Source: Polytrichum commune (lineage: Eukaryota; Streptophyta; Polytrichopsida; Polytrichales; Polytrichaceae). Taken from it: 64,000 nucleotides of DNA. The notes under the pieces are model-generated. The model was not told the origin of the DNA, made no database searches, and saw only the letters and a program-made list of their open reading frames with translations. Shown here piece by piece: positions 1 through 13,099 of the stretch. Numbering within the stretch: position 1 is the first letter of the stretch; each line of letters starts with the position of its first letter. Both the position numbers and the translations under genes were made by a program. The DNA is taken from NCBI GenBank assembly GCA_950295325.1, contig OX485806.1, positions 30,938,001 to 31,002,000 of the forward strand, given 5' to 3'.

Positions 1-697
1 TCATAAAGAAACATGTTTATTAGAGATTGGACAATGTCTTCAAATATTAATAACTACTCTACACTCAACAATGAACACAACTGGGAGGACACCACCATAT
101 TCGAAATTTTGGGAGATTTCCAGTCTCCCAATCTGATGACAGTTTAGGTGGAGTCGACCTAAACTGTATTTTCCCAAAATCATGGAATTTTCCCAAAATT
201 TCGAATATGGTGTTGGACCTATGTATCCAATTGAGAAATCAACAAACATGCACTTCCGATAACCATAATGAAACGAGGAGAGGGCCGGTTTTCAACCCGA
301 TTGTTGTAGATGTTTCATCGTAAATTTGTTGGCAACACGAATTTTGTTGTGTAAACAAAATTGGAAGAAGTTAGAGAACATTAAAATAGCGAACCGATAA
401 CTTAAGTTACACCCAACTTCTATTTGGTTCATTTTTTTCATCTTCTCCAACTTCTACCAATTCGATTTACGCAACAAGACTCGTGTTGCAAGCAAATCTA
501 CGACTAAACATGTGCAAACATATGATTGAAAATCGGGCCTCTCCTAATTTAGTCGTGGTTACTGGAAGTGCATGGTTGTTGATTTGTCAACTGGATACAT
601 AAGGTCCTCCCAATTGTGTTTACCGTTGAGTGTAGAGTAGTTATTGATATTTGAAGACATAATCCAAATTCTTTTAAATATGTGACTTTACGATGTT
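1..697. mobile_element. Long foldback (inverted-repeat) element, cut by window edge
   Basis: The left arm (about 1-396) and the right arm (about 433-697) are reverse complements of each other, with scattered mismatches, around a short loop. Matching landmarks are the GTCTTCAAATAT block near 39 and 648, CTACTCTACACTCAAC near 54 and 625, and CATGCACTTCC near 248 and 567. The arms differ in length mainly because the left one holds a 124-bp nested insertion. No protein is encoded. The structure is that of a MITE or foldback DNA element. The left end lies outside the window, so no target duplication can be read. Confidence 0.7.
91..214. mobile_element. 124-bp MITE nested in the foldback element
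   Basis: Near-perfect terminal inverted repeats of about 24 bp (CACCATATTCGAAATTTT core) begin at 91 and end at 214, flanked on both sides by GGAC (87-90 and 215-218), which looks like a 4-bp target duplication. The matching arm of the outer foldback element lacks this block, so the insertion is directly visible. A second perfect hairpin with 11-bp arms (139-149 and 157-167) sits inside it. Confidence 0.7.
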
Positions 698-779
698 TGC
701 TATTTGATCCAATATAGGGGTCCCATTAAGAGAACGAGCCACTTAAGACCCATCTACCTTATTGGTTGGGTTTCTTGCT

Positions 780-2193
780 CCATCTCTTCCCTTCCTTTCC
801 CTTCCCTTCCCTTCCCTTCCCTGTCTGCCTGCCTTCCTTCGTTCTTCGTCACCGAACATAAATCATCGCAACAAATAAATAGACAAACAGACAGACTCGG
901 AACCGGAGCCTCCGACTCGAGCAGGCTCCGCTTAGAGTTAACACCCGGCGCCATTACTTACTTACCGCATCTCCCAGCGCTTTTCTTTCGTTTTCACCTC
1001 CATACTGGACTCCTCTGCTCTCTCCTCTGCCTCTCCTCCTCAGTGGAGGGACCAATTCTAACTGCAGCAGTTATTATTACTTATAATTTTGCTTACTATT
1101 GCTGCTGCTTCCTCCCTCGTCACAAGAGAGGAGGAGCACGACAAACAAAACAAACGCCGCACGCAGGCAGGCAGGCAGGCAGACACGCAGACACGCAGAC
1201 AGACAGACAGACAGACAATAACTTCCAATCCGGTGTCGCAGACACTACCTACACTGCTGCTGCTGCTGCGGTGAGTGTCTGTCTGTGGTTCCTTCGTTCA
1301 TGTTGACCGATGTCTTGTGAATAATTAGGTCACCTCGAGGCAGCACCGTCGCTCGTCTTGGCGCTTCAATTTGCTTGGAACTTAAAATTTGTACCGTGGA
1401 GATGAGATGAGATGAGGGAGTTCTGTCACTGTTTCTTTCCGCGTTGGCGGTTTTTTAGTTAATTAATCAATCCAAATTGTTTTTAGTTATATTTAAGTAT
1501 TTTATTTGTGTGTGTGTGTGTGTGTTCTGGATCTGCGTTCAAGCGGTGTACTTACGCCGGGCGTGGTAATTTTCTGTTGCGTGAGTTTTGATTTCTGGTT
1601 TTAGTCGTGGCGGTGATTCTAGAAATGTGCGATGGTTTGAAGGTGTCTTAAGGATGCCCTCTGTGCTGCATTGAGTGTGATTGGCTGTTATGGCTATCCG
1701 TGTTTCGCCTCAGGTTGCAGCAACCTAATTATAAGAGAGACGTTAAGTAATGTGCGTGTTCTTAGGTTCGAGGGTTTGTGCTTTGCCTATCGAAGGGCCA
1801 AGAAACCTTGTCACGTTAGCAGGCTGGCAGAAATTTTCTGCTTGCTGCGTTCCCTCTGTGTAGCAGAACCTCAAATTGACGAGGAATTAATTGATCTCGC
1901 ATCGTGCAGAGTGTATGGTGTGTTGCATCGGGTAGAAGAGTTGCTGTGGAGGCTGCCGCAGAAGCCAGCCTGCATTAGAGGGCCGTTGAGACGTTCTGCA
2001 GCAGTCCACCGGTAAGAAGAGGAATTTTTATTGATTTCTATCCAATTGTTCACAGACTTGTTGTGTCTCCAATTGGGAGCTCTTTGCCCCTGGCCGTGAT
2101 AATCTATCTTCCCGCTAGGCTCAGAGCTGTGGTTTGGTTTATTGCACTTTTAATCAGGGTGGAGACAAGGGCGTAGGAGAGTAGTACGTCAAG
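780..2193 (+). promoter_or_regulatory. 5' leader region of the UBP1-like gene with likely leader intron
   Basis: Pyrimidine-rich CCCTTCC repeats (about 785-822) and CAGG/CAGACA repeats (about 1165-1217) look like a plant promoter or 5' UTR. GCG|GTGAGT at 1270/1271 is a strong donor and TTTTAATCAG|G at 2157/2158 a usable acceptor. This suggests an 887-bp intron in the leader, 36 bases before the start codon at 2194. The transcription start cannot be seen. Reading frames crossing this stretch are low-complexity and not credible as proteins. Confidence 0.45.
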
Positions 2194-5100
2194 ATGTACG
2201 CATTGCAGCAGAGCGAGCATCACATGTATCAGCAACGGCTAAAACAACAGGCCATAGTGCAGCAGGCCATTCTTCAGCAGCAACACCAGCATCCGCAGCA
2301 GCAACATATGTATCACCCAGGCTTGATCACTGCCTTGTCTCAGGCACTTCGTCTCTCTCTGATCCTCATTTATTTTTCGAGCTTCATATTGTAGAAGCAG
2401 AAGTCATTGACTGATATGGTTAACAACTCCAACAAATGGATGTTCTGAGCATCCCATGCACTTCTTGAAGTGATCATAGATTCTTTATAATGTTGGGGGA
2501 TGGTCTTAGGACTAGGTATGTGGGTCGTACCTTCTGGAATCAAATGAGGAATTTACCGAATCATAAATGGCAAAGCAATAACAAGAACCGATTAGTCATT
2601 CCATATGTGTAGGTTTATAAGCACCACGTCGTTAGACTTCTGTTGTTTATGCGTGTATAGTCAATATCTATATTAGATTGGAAAGAGTCTCTCTCTCTTG
2701 GGGTTGCTCCTATCTCAAAGAATAAAAGTATTCCCAATGCCTGTAGCTGTTGATGATGTTCCTTTGGACATTATATTTGTCAGTGTTGAAAATCTCAGTA
2801 CTGACAAGAGACATTCCTGTCATCTGGAGCTTCGTGTCTGTAGTTTCAATGTCCTGGAAGCCTTGTAATACTCTTCTAAAATTTCCAACTTAGCCCGTGT
2901 AGCTTTCTGTTGTATAGCAGTGAATTTTTTTTTGATGACGTCCCTGAGAGTTTCTGTTTTTGTTTCAGGTTTGAAGAGTAGGATATTACCTTTTGTGCTT
3001 CTGTTCACTTGTTTAGTTTTCCATTTTCTCTGCCTTTTTTTGCAGATGGAACCAATTCCGAGTGGGAACCTGCCCCCTGGGTTTGATGCAACTTCTTGTC
3101 GTAGTGTGTAAGTGCATTGCTGCTTCTATTATTTCAGCAGCTGTAGCACAGTCGCACGTTGTGCATTTATTTTGTCATTTAAAAAACATTTAACATCTTT
3201 TAGCTACATATTAACATTGTTCACATTTATGATTTGGTTACATGATCTGCTAAGGTAGTCTAATTCCAACTTCGAGAAGTCACCCTGCAATGAAGAATGC
3301 ACCAATTTAAGAAGAGTTTTTCTTTGTTGTTTGTTTCTTAATTTCTTAATTTTCTTTTTTTCTTATTTTTTCTTATTTTCTTTTGACGTTTGTTTTTCCC
3401 TGGTTTGTGATTTGTGGTCCTTCTGCAGAAGTAATGTCAGGATCTTAACATTGAATTTCATATTGATAAGAGTCTAGAGTAATGTTCTTGTGCAGCTATG
3501 TTGGCAACATACACACAAAAGTAACGGAAGGCCTGCTTGCTGAAGTCTTCTCCAGTGCAGGTGCATTGGAGGGCTGCAAACTGATCAGGAAAGAGAAGGT
3601 AAGAAGTCATTCTGCATTGATTTGATGAATCCAAAATTCTAGCAGTGCTTTGTGGGTGTGTTTGGCTTGTAAAAATGTATTTGCTTGTGCTTAAGGAGAT
3701 GTCTTGTCTAGATTGCTTCTGTGCATTCGAAGTATTTTGTTCTTATATACAAGTTTCTGTGTCATGAGCACAAGATTGAAGACTACAATGGTGGGAGGTC
3801 CTGTTTATTTTGTCTATGTAGCATCATATTTATTCACAGCAATGAATTGTGTGTTTTGTATGAGTCTGGAGCACTTTGGGTTATGTAGTTGTTGTCTTAG
3901 AATTGCAAGGCAACTTGTGTATATGCTTGTGCACATTACCTTTCCTTCCCTGGTGAAGAACACGATTGAAGGTCACACATCACATTTTAGCTTTGATATT
4001 CAAGTTGAGCTAGACCTTCCTATTATTCGATTCTTAAGTTCATTCTTGCACTGAAGTTTAATTGGTGTGGTTGTGAGATTGATTGAATCTCAACATTTGT
4101 TGGTCATGGCAGTCATCATATGGATTTGTTGACTATTTTGACCATCGCTCAGCTGCAGCTGCATTATCGAGTCTCAATGGCAGGCAAATGTAAATCTCTA
4201 CGCTGCACAGTTGTAGATCTGCCAGTTTTGCCATTGATTGCACTAGTGTTTGGTTCTTTGGCCTCACAGCCTGAGAGAGCAGAAAACATGAAGCATGTAA
4301 GCATGGGCATTTTCTGGTCATTGTTGTTATGCACCTACACCAACCTTTGCAGTTGAATTGGTGTATCTTTGGAGGATAACATTCTTAACTTTTCACTAGT
4401 TCCCATTGGTGAAATTATACAGGTTTGGACAGCCTATCAAGGTCAATTGGGCATATGCCAGTGGACAAAGAGAGGATACAACAGGTGGCTGGAACCCCTT
4501 TGCACTACTCTCTGGTGTTTTGTGGTGATTGTGGGTTTTGTTTACAGAGTAAACTGCAAAGCAATCAAGAAAACATTCAGCCTGCTGTATTGTATTTCAC
4601 TAATCTGCATTCACTGTGTCAGGGCACTACAATGTCTTTGTTGGAGACCTCAGTCCAGAGGTAACTGATGCAACTTTGTTTGCCGCCTTTTGCGTCTTCC
4701 CCAGCTGCTCGTAAGTGACTGGTGATAAAATTCTAGCATACTTCTAGATTTTAGTATGTTAATTCAATCATTCTGATATAACACCAGAGTGACAGTATTA
4801 TCTTGCTGGTAGACAAAAACAATTCGGCAATTCTTTGTTCAAGATAGCGCTAGGAGTTCCAACACATGTAAGGAGACTACAAATTTATTTCAATGAAAAA
4901 ATTCTCTGAAGAACCTGAACTAGATAATATTAAAGACTATCATTTCTGAAGGCTGTATGGTAGATTCATACACACAGCCTGTGTCTGGCTGAGGTTCATT
5001 GTTTCTGGAAATGAGATCTCTATCCATCTCTGGAGAGCAGTGAATGCATGATAGGCTCAAATCTATGTACCTAAGCTGAGTTGTTCCTCTGATTTATTGT

Positions 5101-7936
5101 TGATTGGCATGGGGTTGCACAAAAAGACTACATTTCCAAGCAATGAACACTTGATATGTTTAAAGTGATCTCTTAGAGAAAAAGTGCTGATTATATGTCA
5201 GCTTTAAAGTGTCAAGTGTCTTTTTGGAGAAAATAACACATTTAGTGTATCATATACAATTTCATTGAGTGATTACATACTTTACTGCATTGGGATGGTG
5301 ACAGAGATGCTCGAGTTATGTGGGATCAGCGCTCAGGTCGGTCTAGAGGTTTCGGCTTTGTTTCATTCCGAAATCAACAGGTAGTTTCCAAAAACACATG
5401 TAGTTTCTGTAAGAGCTTAATGGGACTCTGTTGGTAAATTTTGTGGCCCTATAAACTTCTCTGTGTGTCAACTTTTGAAATCTCTCAAATAGGGTTTTTC
5501 AACGAATTCATGGCCAGCTTGTGTACTCCAGAAAGCAGCTACTATTACCTTCAGCCTGCGTTCCTTTCAGTTATTCTTATATTGGCTGACATGTCAATAT
5601 GACCACCTTCTTGACTGCTCGAGCTACTTATGCTTGGTATATACAGGAAGCTGAGACTGCAATCGCTGAAATGACTGGTAAGGTGTTTACTTCAATACAT
5701 TTTTCTGGCAATTGTTATACTCGATCAGTAAGAAAGCTTCTTTTTGTTTACGTTGTGTACAAGAAAGTTAACAGTGCCAGGCTCTGCAGAGGTGGTTGTC
5801 TTGGAGTAGTGTAGAGATGTCTCGCACCCTCTAATCTTGGCGATCAATCTTTTCCAATATTGTTGTGTAATTGTTTTCAGGCAAGTTGCTTGGGACACGA
5901 CCCATTCGATGCAATTGGGCAACAAAGACAAACATGGCTCTGCAGGGTGATGATGTCAACAATAATGGTCATGCACTTGGAATGAATGGTTCTGTTGATC
6001 AGATCATGACACTGCAGTCACCTCTTGTCCAAGGTGAAATTCCTGAGGCAGCAGTGCTGACTTGCATTTCTGATGGTGAATCTTGTCTGCAGAAGTGATT
6101 ATGATGCCTTCCTTGAAGGATGATGTTCTATAATAATCTTTAGCCACACCATCAGGAGACAATATATTCCAAACTGGCCTTTGAATTTGTGTAGGCATTT
6201 GAATTTGTGGATTATATAGTGAACTGTGTGTTGATGTTGCAGAAGTCCGCCCTGAAGAACGCCAGGAAGGTTCCTCTGGTGATGCACCAGAAAATAATCT
6301 TCAATATACCACCGTATATGTTGGCAACTTGGCTCATGAGGTACAAACTATCAGTCGTTCCAGTTTCTACATTCTGAATTTTATCATTTAAAAAAATTAA
6401 TGCTAGATGTTTTGCTTTGAGCTTGAACCAGAGTGGCTGTATTGTGATTAGAACATTTGTGGAATAGAATATGTCCACTAAACCTGGTCAGGATCTGTAT
6501 ATGATTGTTATCATAAATCTCAGTAGTGCTTGTAGATAGCAAGTACTCCTGCAACCAAACGATGAGTTCTTCTCCAATGATGAAACGACATGATGTAGAT
6601 TAGTTTTTTCTCTGATCTCCCTCAGTAACTGTAATGGAAGGTATTCCTCATGATGTAATAGGCAGACCACTGATGAGGCCCTTGCTTTAGATGGAGGTCA
6701 TAAAATCTCAATCTCCTGGTATCAAGTGAAAGGATGTTTAGAACACTAATTGAAAGAGAATCTTAGGTCGAGGATTGAATTGCACTTTTGCTGATCCTAA
6801 AAAAGTCAATGAACAGGGCTGCCAGTATATGTATTGGTGTTTTCAAGGTAGGTAGTGACTACTGTCAGTAGGGCGTGAAGCTTAGGTTGAGCTGTCCTTA
6901 GCATTCAATTGATTGTTAGGCTTTGAATGCATGTACTCATTTAATCAGTTAATATTCTCCTATCTAGTGATCTGGCGACAAGCCTTTGCAAAGCATACAG
7001 AACATCTGATATCTTTCCATAAGGGGGGCAGATTCTGATAGTCTGGCATTTTACAGCAGCTTGGTAATCTTGACCTTGAACCGTCCCTGCAGGTGACTCA
7101 AGCTGAGCTTCATCGTCAGTTCCTCTCACTGAGAGCTGGCATGATTGAAGATGTGCGTGTGCAAAAAGATAAAGGTTTTGGTTTTGTGAGGTATCGTACA
7201 CATGAAGAAGCTGCTTTAGCCATTCAAGCTGCTAATGGCAGGGTTATTTGTGGCAAGTCTGTTAAGGTATTCCATATTTGTGCACTACTATTCTTGGTTT
7301 TATTCTTACTAGTTTGGGCCCTTGCTGCCCCAGCCCATTGAACCTGTGCATATGCATTAATGTCTTGGGCCATCCTGCACTATCCACTAAATATTCTGCC
7401 TGCGTCAGCCAGCACTTTTTTTTAGATTGGACATTGACAGCCTCACTGCCCATGTGCACTTGCTGTTCAACCTTTTAAAAATGTATAGTAGATACTGAGT
7501 AGGTGGATAGTGTTTTGTCATTCCTCATTACTGGGAATACAATTGCTGCAAGTAGCTAGGTAGATGCAAGCGGGATTGTAACTTGTGTTGTAGATTTGAC
7601 ACTATACATTTGTGTGTGTGGCAGTGTTCTTGGGGAAGTAAGCCAACGCCACCAGGGACTTCATCAGGGTCACTTGCCCTGCCCCCTCCAGTAGGTCCTT
7701 TCCAGGGAGTCATGGCATCAGGACTAAACCTCGGATACACTACTAATGACCTCCTGGCTTATCAGCGCCAAGTTAACATGACCCAAGCAGGTGCAGGTCG
7801 TGCTCTGTTACCCCTTCCCCATCCCAATCTAGGAGTCGGTATTGGACAAGGTAATCCCGGAAGCCGGGGAGTTTACGATAGCTTTCAGGCAGGTGCCATT
7901 TCAGGAGCATTAGCCCAGCAGCGCATGTTCTACTGA
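2194..7936 (+). CDS. UBP1: UBP1-like (TIA-1 family) three-RRM RNA-binding protein
   Basis: Exons read as 2194-2343, 3046-3107, 3496-3598, 4113-4189, 4423-4484, 4623-4710, 5305-5380, 5647-5677, 5881-6075, 6243-6340, 7093-7266 and 7625-7936. They join in frame to 475 codons plus stop. The product opens with a glutamine-rich segment (residues 1-50) and [16 protein letters not shown]1 follows from about 71 (VYVGNI, YGFVDYF), RRM2 from about 155 ([14 protein letters not shown]) and RRM3 from about 305 ([14 protein letters not shown]). It ends in a Gly/Gln/Pro-rich tail with the family's LLAYQRQ and QQRMFY motifs. Plant UBP1 proteins bind U-rich pre-mRNA, affect splicing and mRNA stability, and join stress granules. 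Length and domain order match the family. Intron 1 needs a GC donor (CAG|GCACTT). Retention of intron 9 would end the protein at TGA 6096. Orthology within UBP1/RBP45/RBP47 is inferred from the UBP1-specific N-terminus. Confidence 0.93.
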
Positions 7937-8629
7937 AGTCTAGCATTATCCTAATAGTGTACCTATCTAGAGGAGAGGAGAGCCTGCAGTAGTTAGTCAA
8001 AGGGGCTCTCATGCAGGTTTTAGGTCAATAGTAGTACTATTTTCTTCCAGGGTGAAGCCTCTGAGTTCTAGGCTGTGGTCTGAGGTGATTGGTAGATAGA
8101 TTTCTCTTTTTGTGCTCATGGGGGTGGTCTTCATCGCAAGCTTTACCAAGGTACGCCAACTTTTGTGCTCAGAATGTGTGGGTTTCTGAAGGATCCCGTG
8201 CAAGTAGGTCTGCATCCATGTAAATGACAGAACACGAGTGAAAATTAGATTAGTGAAATGGTGAAATGTACGTACCTGTCTGTGCATGGGCCAGCAGAGA
8301 TGGGTCAGATAGCGGAAATGGTGACAACTTTGGATTCTCACCTAAACATCTGCTGCTCCCTTTTTGTGTCAGATGTAATCCTACCTCATCAACAGAAGCA
8401 TTCTGAAGCATGGGCAAGGATGTGCCCTTTTGAGAGTCAAGGTCCTTGATCACATGCATGAATGTCAAGCATGGTCAAGTGGCAAGCTAGTCACCACCTC
8501 ATTGTTACCTAGCTTTGCACTAAACCTTTGCCCATCTACCAAGATTCAACCTAAAGACCTTGCCAAAAGAATCTCAACAAGTGCATACTCTGCAAGATAC
8601 TTATCAGGGTAGGCGGGTGTTATTCAGTT
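7937..8629 (+). other. Probable 3' UTR of UBP1-like gene, then spacer
   Basis: The stretch after the stop at 7934-7936 has no credible reading frame and no further exon continuing the protein. The first few hundred bases are probably 3' UTR. No clear poly(A) signal was identified. Confidence 0.35.
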
Positions 8630-9150
8630 ATTTTTCTTAATCGGGCACCTCTATTTTATTAGTATGATTAGGTGAGGATCAAAGAACAAACACCATAAAT
8701 ACACATGTTTCAAAAAGATTGGACTGCTTCAGATTTTATCTAGTACTCCACAATTGGGAGGACCTATGCATTCAGGTAAGCAATTAACAACCATGCACAT
8801 CGGATAACCATAACTGAATCCAGGGAGGTGTGATTCTGAATCTCGTTTTGGTTGATGTTTCATGATAGGTTTTTGTTGATGGAACACAAATTTGAAGACA
8901 TGAATCTGATCAATAGAAAATGGAGTAGAAAAATTAACCAAATAACACATGTATATCTCACATCACTTAAGAACGCATCTGGTTACTTTTCTTAACCGGA
9001 CACATACATTTTAGTGGTGTGTGGTTAGGTGGGATCCAAGATCGGACATCAGAAAGACATGTGTACAAAGAAACTGGACTATGTGCTAAAAGTTTGTTGA
9101 GCATTCTAGGCTCAATAGTCAACATAATTGGGGGGACATACGTGATCATT
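8630..9150. repeat. Two diverged direct copies related to the left-edge foldback repeat
   Basis: Copy A (about 8634-8970) and copy B (about 8989-9145) both start with TTTTCTTAA-CGG-CAC and share a GATTAGGTG-like block, an ACATGT block and GATTGGACT/AACTGGACTA. Copy A then continues with CAATTGGGAGGACCTATG, AACAACCATGCAC and GATAACCATAA, as in the arm of the 1-697 element. These are single arms or relics, not full foldbacks. Confidence 0.5.
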
Positions 9151-11085
9151 TAATGAGAGAGTCTTGACTTTGATATTGAACAAGATACACTTTCAAGTTT
9201 GTAGTATCACACTTATTGCAACCAAAGTGTGTGATATTATGGAGTTAGGTAGTCTTAACATGGATGTGTGATAATAGAGATTTAGTGCAGCATGTGACAT
9301 TATGGAATAACACAAAGTGCAACATTGTGATGCTGAAATTGATGCTCATAATAGGCCAAGTTAGGTGCTTGAAGGTTTGAATCTCAAGATTCAAAGGAAC
9401 AAGATGCACATGCGTCACTAATGAGAAGCAATCGACAATACTTTGATTACAGTGAGTGCGGATGAAATCTAGTATGTATAGAAGATTTGTCTTCTTTGTG
9501 ACAAATGATACTAATTGGTGTAGATCACTTAACAATGTATTGGTATTGATCCTCTCAAATGAGATAAGAATAGAAGACAAAAAATGCCATGGGGAGACAA
9601 TCAAAACAACTTGCCACACTCCTTGCGGTAGGGAGTGTGGGATATTTGAAGGAGCAAGTTTACATCATTATGGATAATGATGATGATAATTCTCTCTTCA
9701 TGAAAACATGCTAAACCCTAAAACCTTGCCCAACATGGTTGCCACCTCTAACTCTCGCCTCATGAATCTCATTATTGGAATGCCACAAAAATATAAGTCA
9801 TTTGCCGTGATGGACGTTATACAAAATCATGATTTTATGTTTCTTCCACAAGGATTTTGCACCCAAGTATTCTACATTTGAGGAGTAACTCTAGATCATT
9901 GTTGGCATTAAAATCTAGACTTGCCTGAATGCTAAAACCCTCAAAGTAGGAAAATGGTGTGCAACCTTTGAACGTGCATGAGGTTTGTGTGGAGCTTGAA
10001 ATTCACAATTTCACATATTGCCAAATTCTTGCTCCCACTATCTCAAAGCTCCATGACAAATTGATTGGTAATATTATGAGGTTTTACTTCCCACTCCTAC
10101 CAGCATTGTAGAACGAAGTTCTTGGCAATTGAGCACTTTGTGCACCAACTATACAATAAAACACAATTTCTCTTCACTGAACTCCCCACGATCAATTATT
10201 TTGTAGATGTAAAATCACACTAGACTATTGGAATTGTAAAAAGAATTTAACACACGTTGTTAGAATCTCGCAAGTTATTTGGGGGATGAGTATTGAGCTT
10301 CAAATTCTTCCTAAGCTTGATCAATCCAAGCTTCCTAACCAACTATCTCCAAACTACAAAACCTTAAACCCTCCTTTGCATCACCGAAACCCCAGCACAC
10401 TAGTGAGCACCAAACCCCTCTGAATATTCATCCAATTCAAGAAGTGCAAACATGTGGCATGATGCAAGGGTGTGGGTTGACTTCTTTGGTGATTGCATTA
10501 ATGGCAAAAGTTGTGATATAAGGGAGAGAAATATGACAATAAGGAGTGAGAATTGAATTGTGAACCTCCGTTCCCTAGGATATCATGATATTAGAGAGTG
10601 AGTGACAATATGGGGATTGATATTACAGAGTTTAAGGTGTATTCCTATGAGCTCCAAATGATAATCCACACTAATTGAAAGAAAATATGTAGTAGGTTGT
10701 GTCCCTCTTTACAACCCAAGCTTGAGCTTAGGGCTCCTGCAATTCTAGGAATCATGCATTGGGAAGTTGGGCAAATTTTCTTGGAATGAGAAAGCATGTG
10801 AAACTTGTAAGTTCTGAAACATTACCAAATTGAATTATGAAAAGAATCATGCCAATAGAAACTACAATCCCCTTAAATCTCTAAAGTTTTGAAGCTACCA
10901 ACTAGGGTGTATGTATCGATGTATCAATGTGTTATCGATCCAACTATTGAAAATGGTTTGAGAATGTTCTTCAATCACAATTGGCTATCAATTCTTGCAT
11001 GGTATGTAGAAACTTGGTGAAACAAACTTTGGCATTGTGAAAATAGAAGAATGGAATCCCATCAAGCAAGTGGAAACTCTTAAAT
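9151..11085. other. Intergenic, no gene seen
   Basis: AT-rich sequence with only short frames and no recognisable protein motif on either strand. Telomere-like CTAAACCCTAAAAC occurs once near 9711. Nothing else was identified. Confidence 0.4.
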
Positions 11086-11700
11086 GTGACTCCAAGGGTG
11101 ATGGGCAATGACACAGCCCAAGGTTTGGTGCCACAAGGTCTTGATGTGTCGTCTTCTTTAGGGTTTCACTTAGACCTCGTCTTGTTAGGTTACAAGACTA
11201 GAATGACAACATGGTACCATAATGGCTCCTACTATGTACATGTAACACCAAACCATGCAAATATAATGCAAGACTTAGACCATATGTTACTAGTCACAAA
11301 GAACCTACATAACACCCTTCCACCTACACAACCAAATGAAAACAACATTGTCCATTTCATAGAAGTCGCATACTGCAATGACCAGTTCTCGCCATAATAA
11401 ATAAAGCCAAATATAAACCCCTACTAGAAGATATCCAAAGACTAGGCTAGCAAACCACCCTCATTATCACAATTGATGTTGGTGCAAGACATGCGACACA
11501 TAAATTAAATACACGCTTAACATAGAACCCCGCCTAAAAAATTTACAAAACCGACATTAACAAGACACTCAAAGTTACACACACTAATGCAATCAAATGC
11601 CTACAACACAATATCCTAACAAAAAGAAGGATATAAAATAAGCAAGCACTCCCAAAGGACATTACGTAACTCCACTCACCAAATTATAAAACACCATGGG
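11086..11700 (+). mobile_element. Decayed LINE-like ORF2 fragment
   Basis: One forward frame reads through FIEVAYCNDQFS, then KYKPLLEDIQRLG, then LIITIDVGARHATH, and finally TNAIKCLQHNILTKRR, broken by several stops (for example after CNDQFSP at 11395 and four more downstream). The string of blocks resembles the conserved tail of reverse-transcriptase proteins of algal and lower-plant non-LTR elements as I remember them. I could not verify the family. The first part of the frame (11086-11260) is not recognisable. Treat it as a relic with no intact function. Confidence 0.35.
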
Positions 11701-13099
11701 CAAACTACTTCCAAAGGACCCCCAAACCACGCTAGCCTATCAAGACCAAATCCCCCCCCCCCCGGCTTCTCCCTAACATAGTTTTTGTCACTAGTCTTGA
11801 ATGCACGAGCTAATTATGGCCGTCCCAAATGATACAAATGTCGCCACCTTGGGGACCGCACATGGATAATTTACCCATTGTAATTTTCAATGTTTTGGTG
11901 TTACTAACTAGTAATATTTTAGTGTTATAATATTACAGTACACAAATGATTCATAATCATGATATGTGTACATGGTAGATCAATGTTCCCATATTGTTCC
12001 CTAGAGGGTTTCAATAATAAAGAACAAGACATGAGTGGATTTTGATGTTCCCCTCTGGAGGGGAACATCAAAGTCCTCTCCCGCTTTGCTCTTTGTTATT
12101 ATATAAAAGTGAGAAATTTCTACCATCTTCCTTAAGAATATGTGGATAGCTTAGTTGAAATTCTTGGGAGGAAGAAGATGTAGATTTGAGTCTTGTCACC
12201 TACACTTGCATTTTTGTTACATTAAATATAATTTTTACACATATGTTCTTTTTTAAGCATCCCAAAATTCTAAAACAAACAAGTCCCTTGACTTTATGCT
12301 GAACTCTAAAACACTAAAATATAAAAACATTCAATATTGAGTTTGTGTAAAGACTGGGTAGAATGTGAACATTTACATGTATGTGGTTTTGATGTGATAC
12401 ACATTGTCAAATTTTCCATGGCCATAATTAGCTTGTGCATTTGCAATTTGTGACAAAAACTATGTTGAAGCTCCCTTCTTTCCCCCCGCCCCCCCCCCCC
12501 CCGCCCAAAAGAAACACAAAGTCTACCACCTAAAAGGGGACATTAAGAATAGTACACAAAGTTGTGGCCCTAGTGGCCACCTCCATTGCACTACCCCCAA
12601 CAAACTCTTAATTTACATTGGCCCACTAGGGCCAAAGTTACTCTTTTTCTTTTCTTAGGTCAAGGTGTTGTGTGCAAAAGTAGAAGAAAACCCTGAAACC
12701 CTACACCCTACCAAATCCCATGTTTTTATGATTGATATTAGAGCATTGTTCACATGCATAATCTCTTCTACATTGGATATCAATTAGACTAGAGATAAGT
12801 TTGCACAAGCACATACACATACACAAAGGCATTTGAATAATGCTTGGTCTAGGATGATCTCATGCTCTTCTTGCTTTGCAATCCTTATGACAAATGCAAT
12901 GATATAATAAAATATGCTTATAAAATAAATCATGTTGGTCTTACAACCTACCCAAGTGAATGAAGTGAGCCGCGTGAATTCATTTGGTGTTGCAGCTCTT
13001 TGCACAAGAATCTCAACCATTTTTCCATAGTCTACCAACTGATCCAACTCCTAAAAGCAATCCCAACAGATATAATAAAACACTCATCAATCATGAAAG
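11701..13099. other. Intergenic with poly-C tracts
   Basis: A run of 12 C at 11752-11763 and a C-rich tract at about 12482-12505 (interrupted by single G) stand out in otherwise AT-rich DNA. No gene is supported. A minus-strand frame at 12784-13047 has no recognisable motif. Confidence 0.4.

Noticed and set aside
704-1306. 200-codon plus-strand open frame
   Set aside because: It is driven by CCCTTCC and CAGACA repeats, has no protein motif, and lies in the likely leader of the UBP1-like gene.
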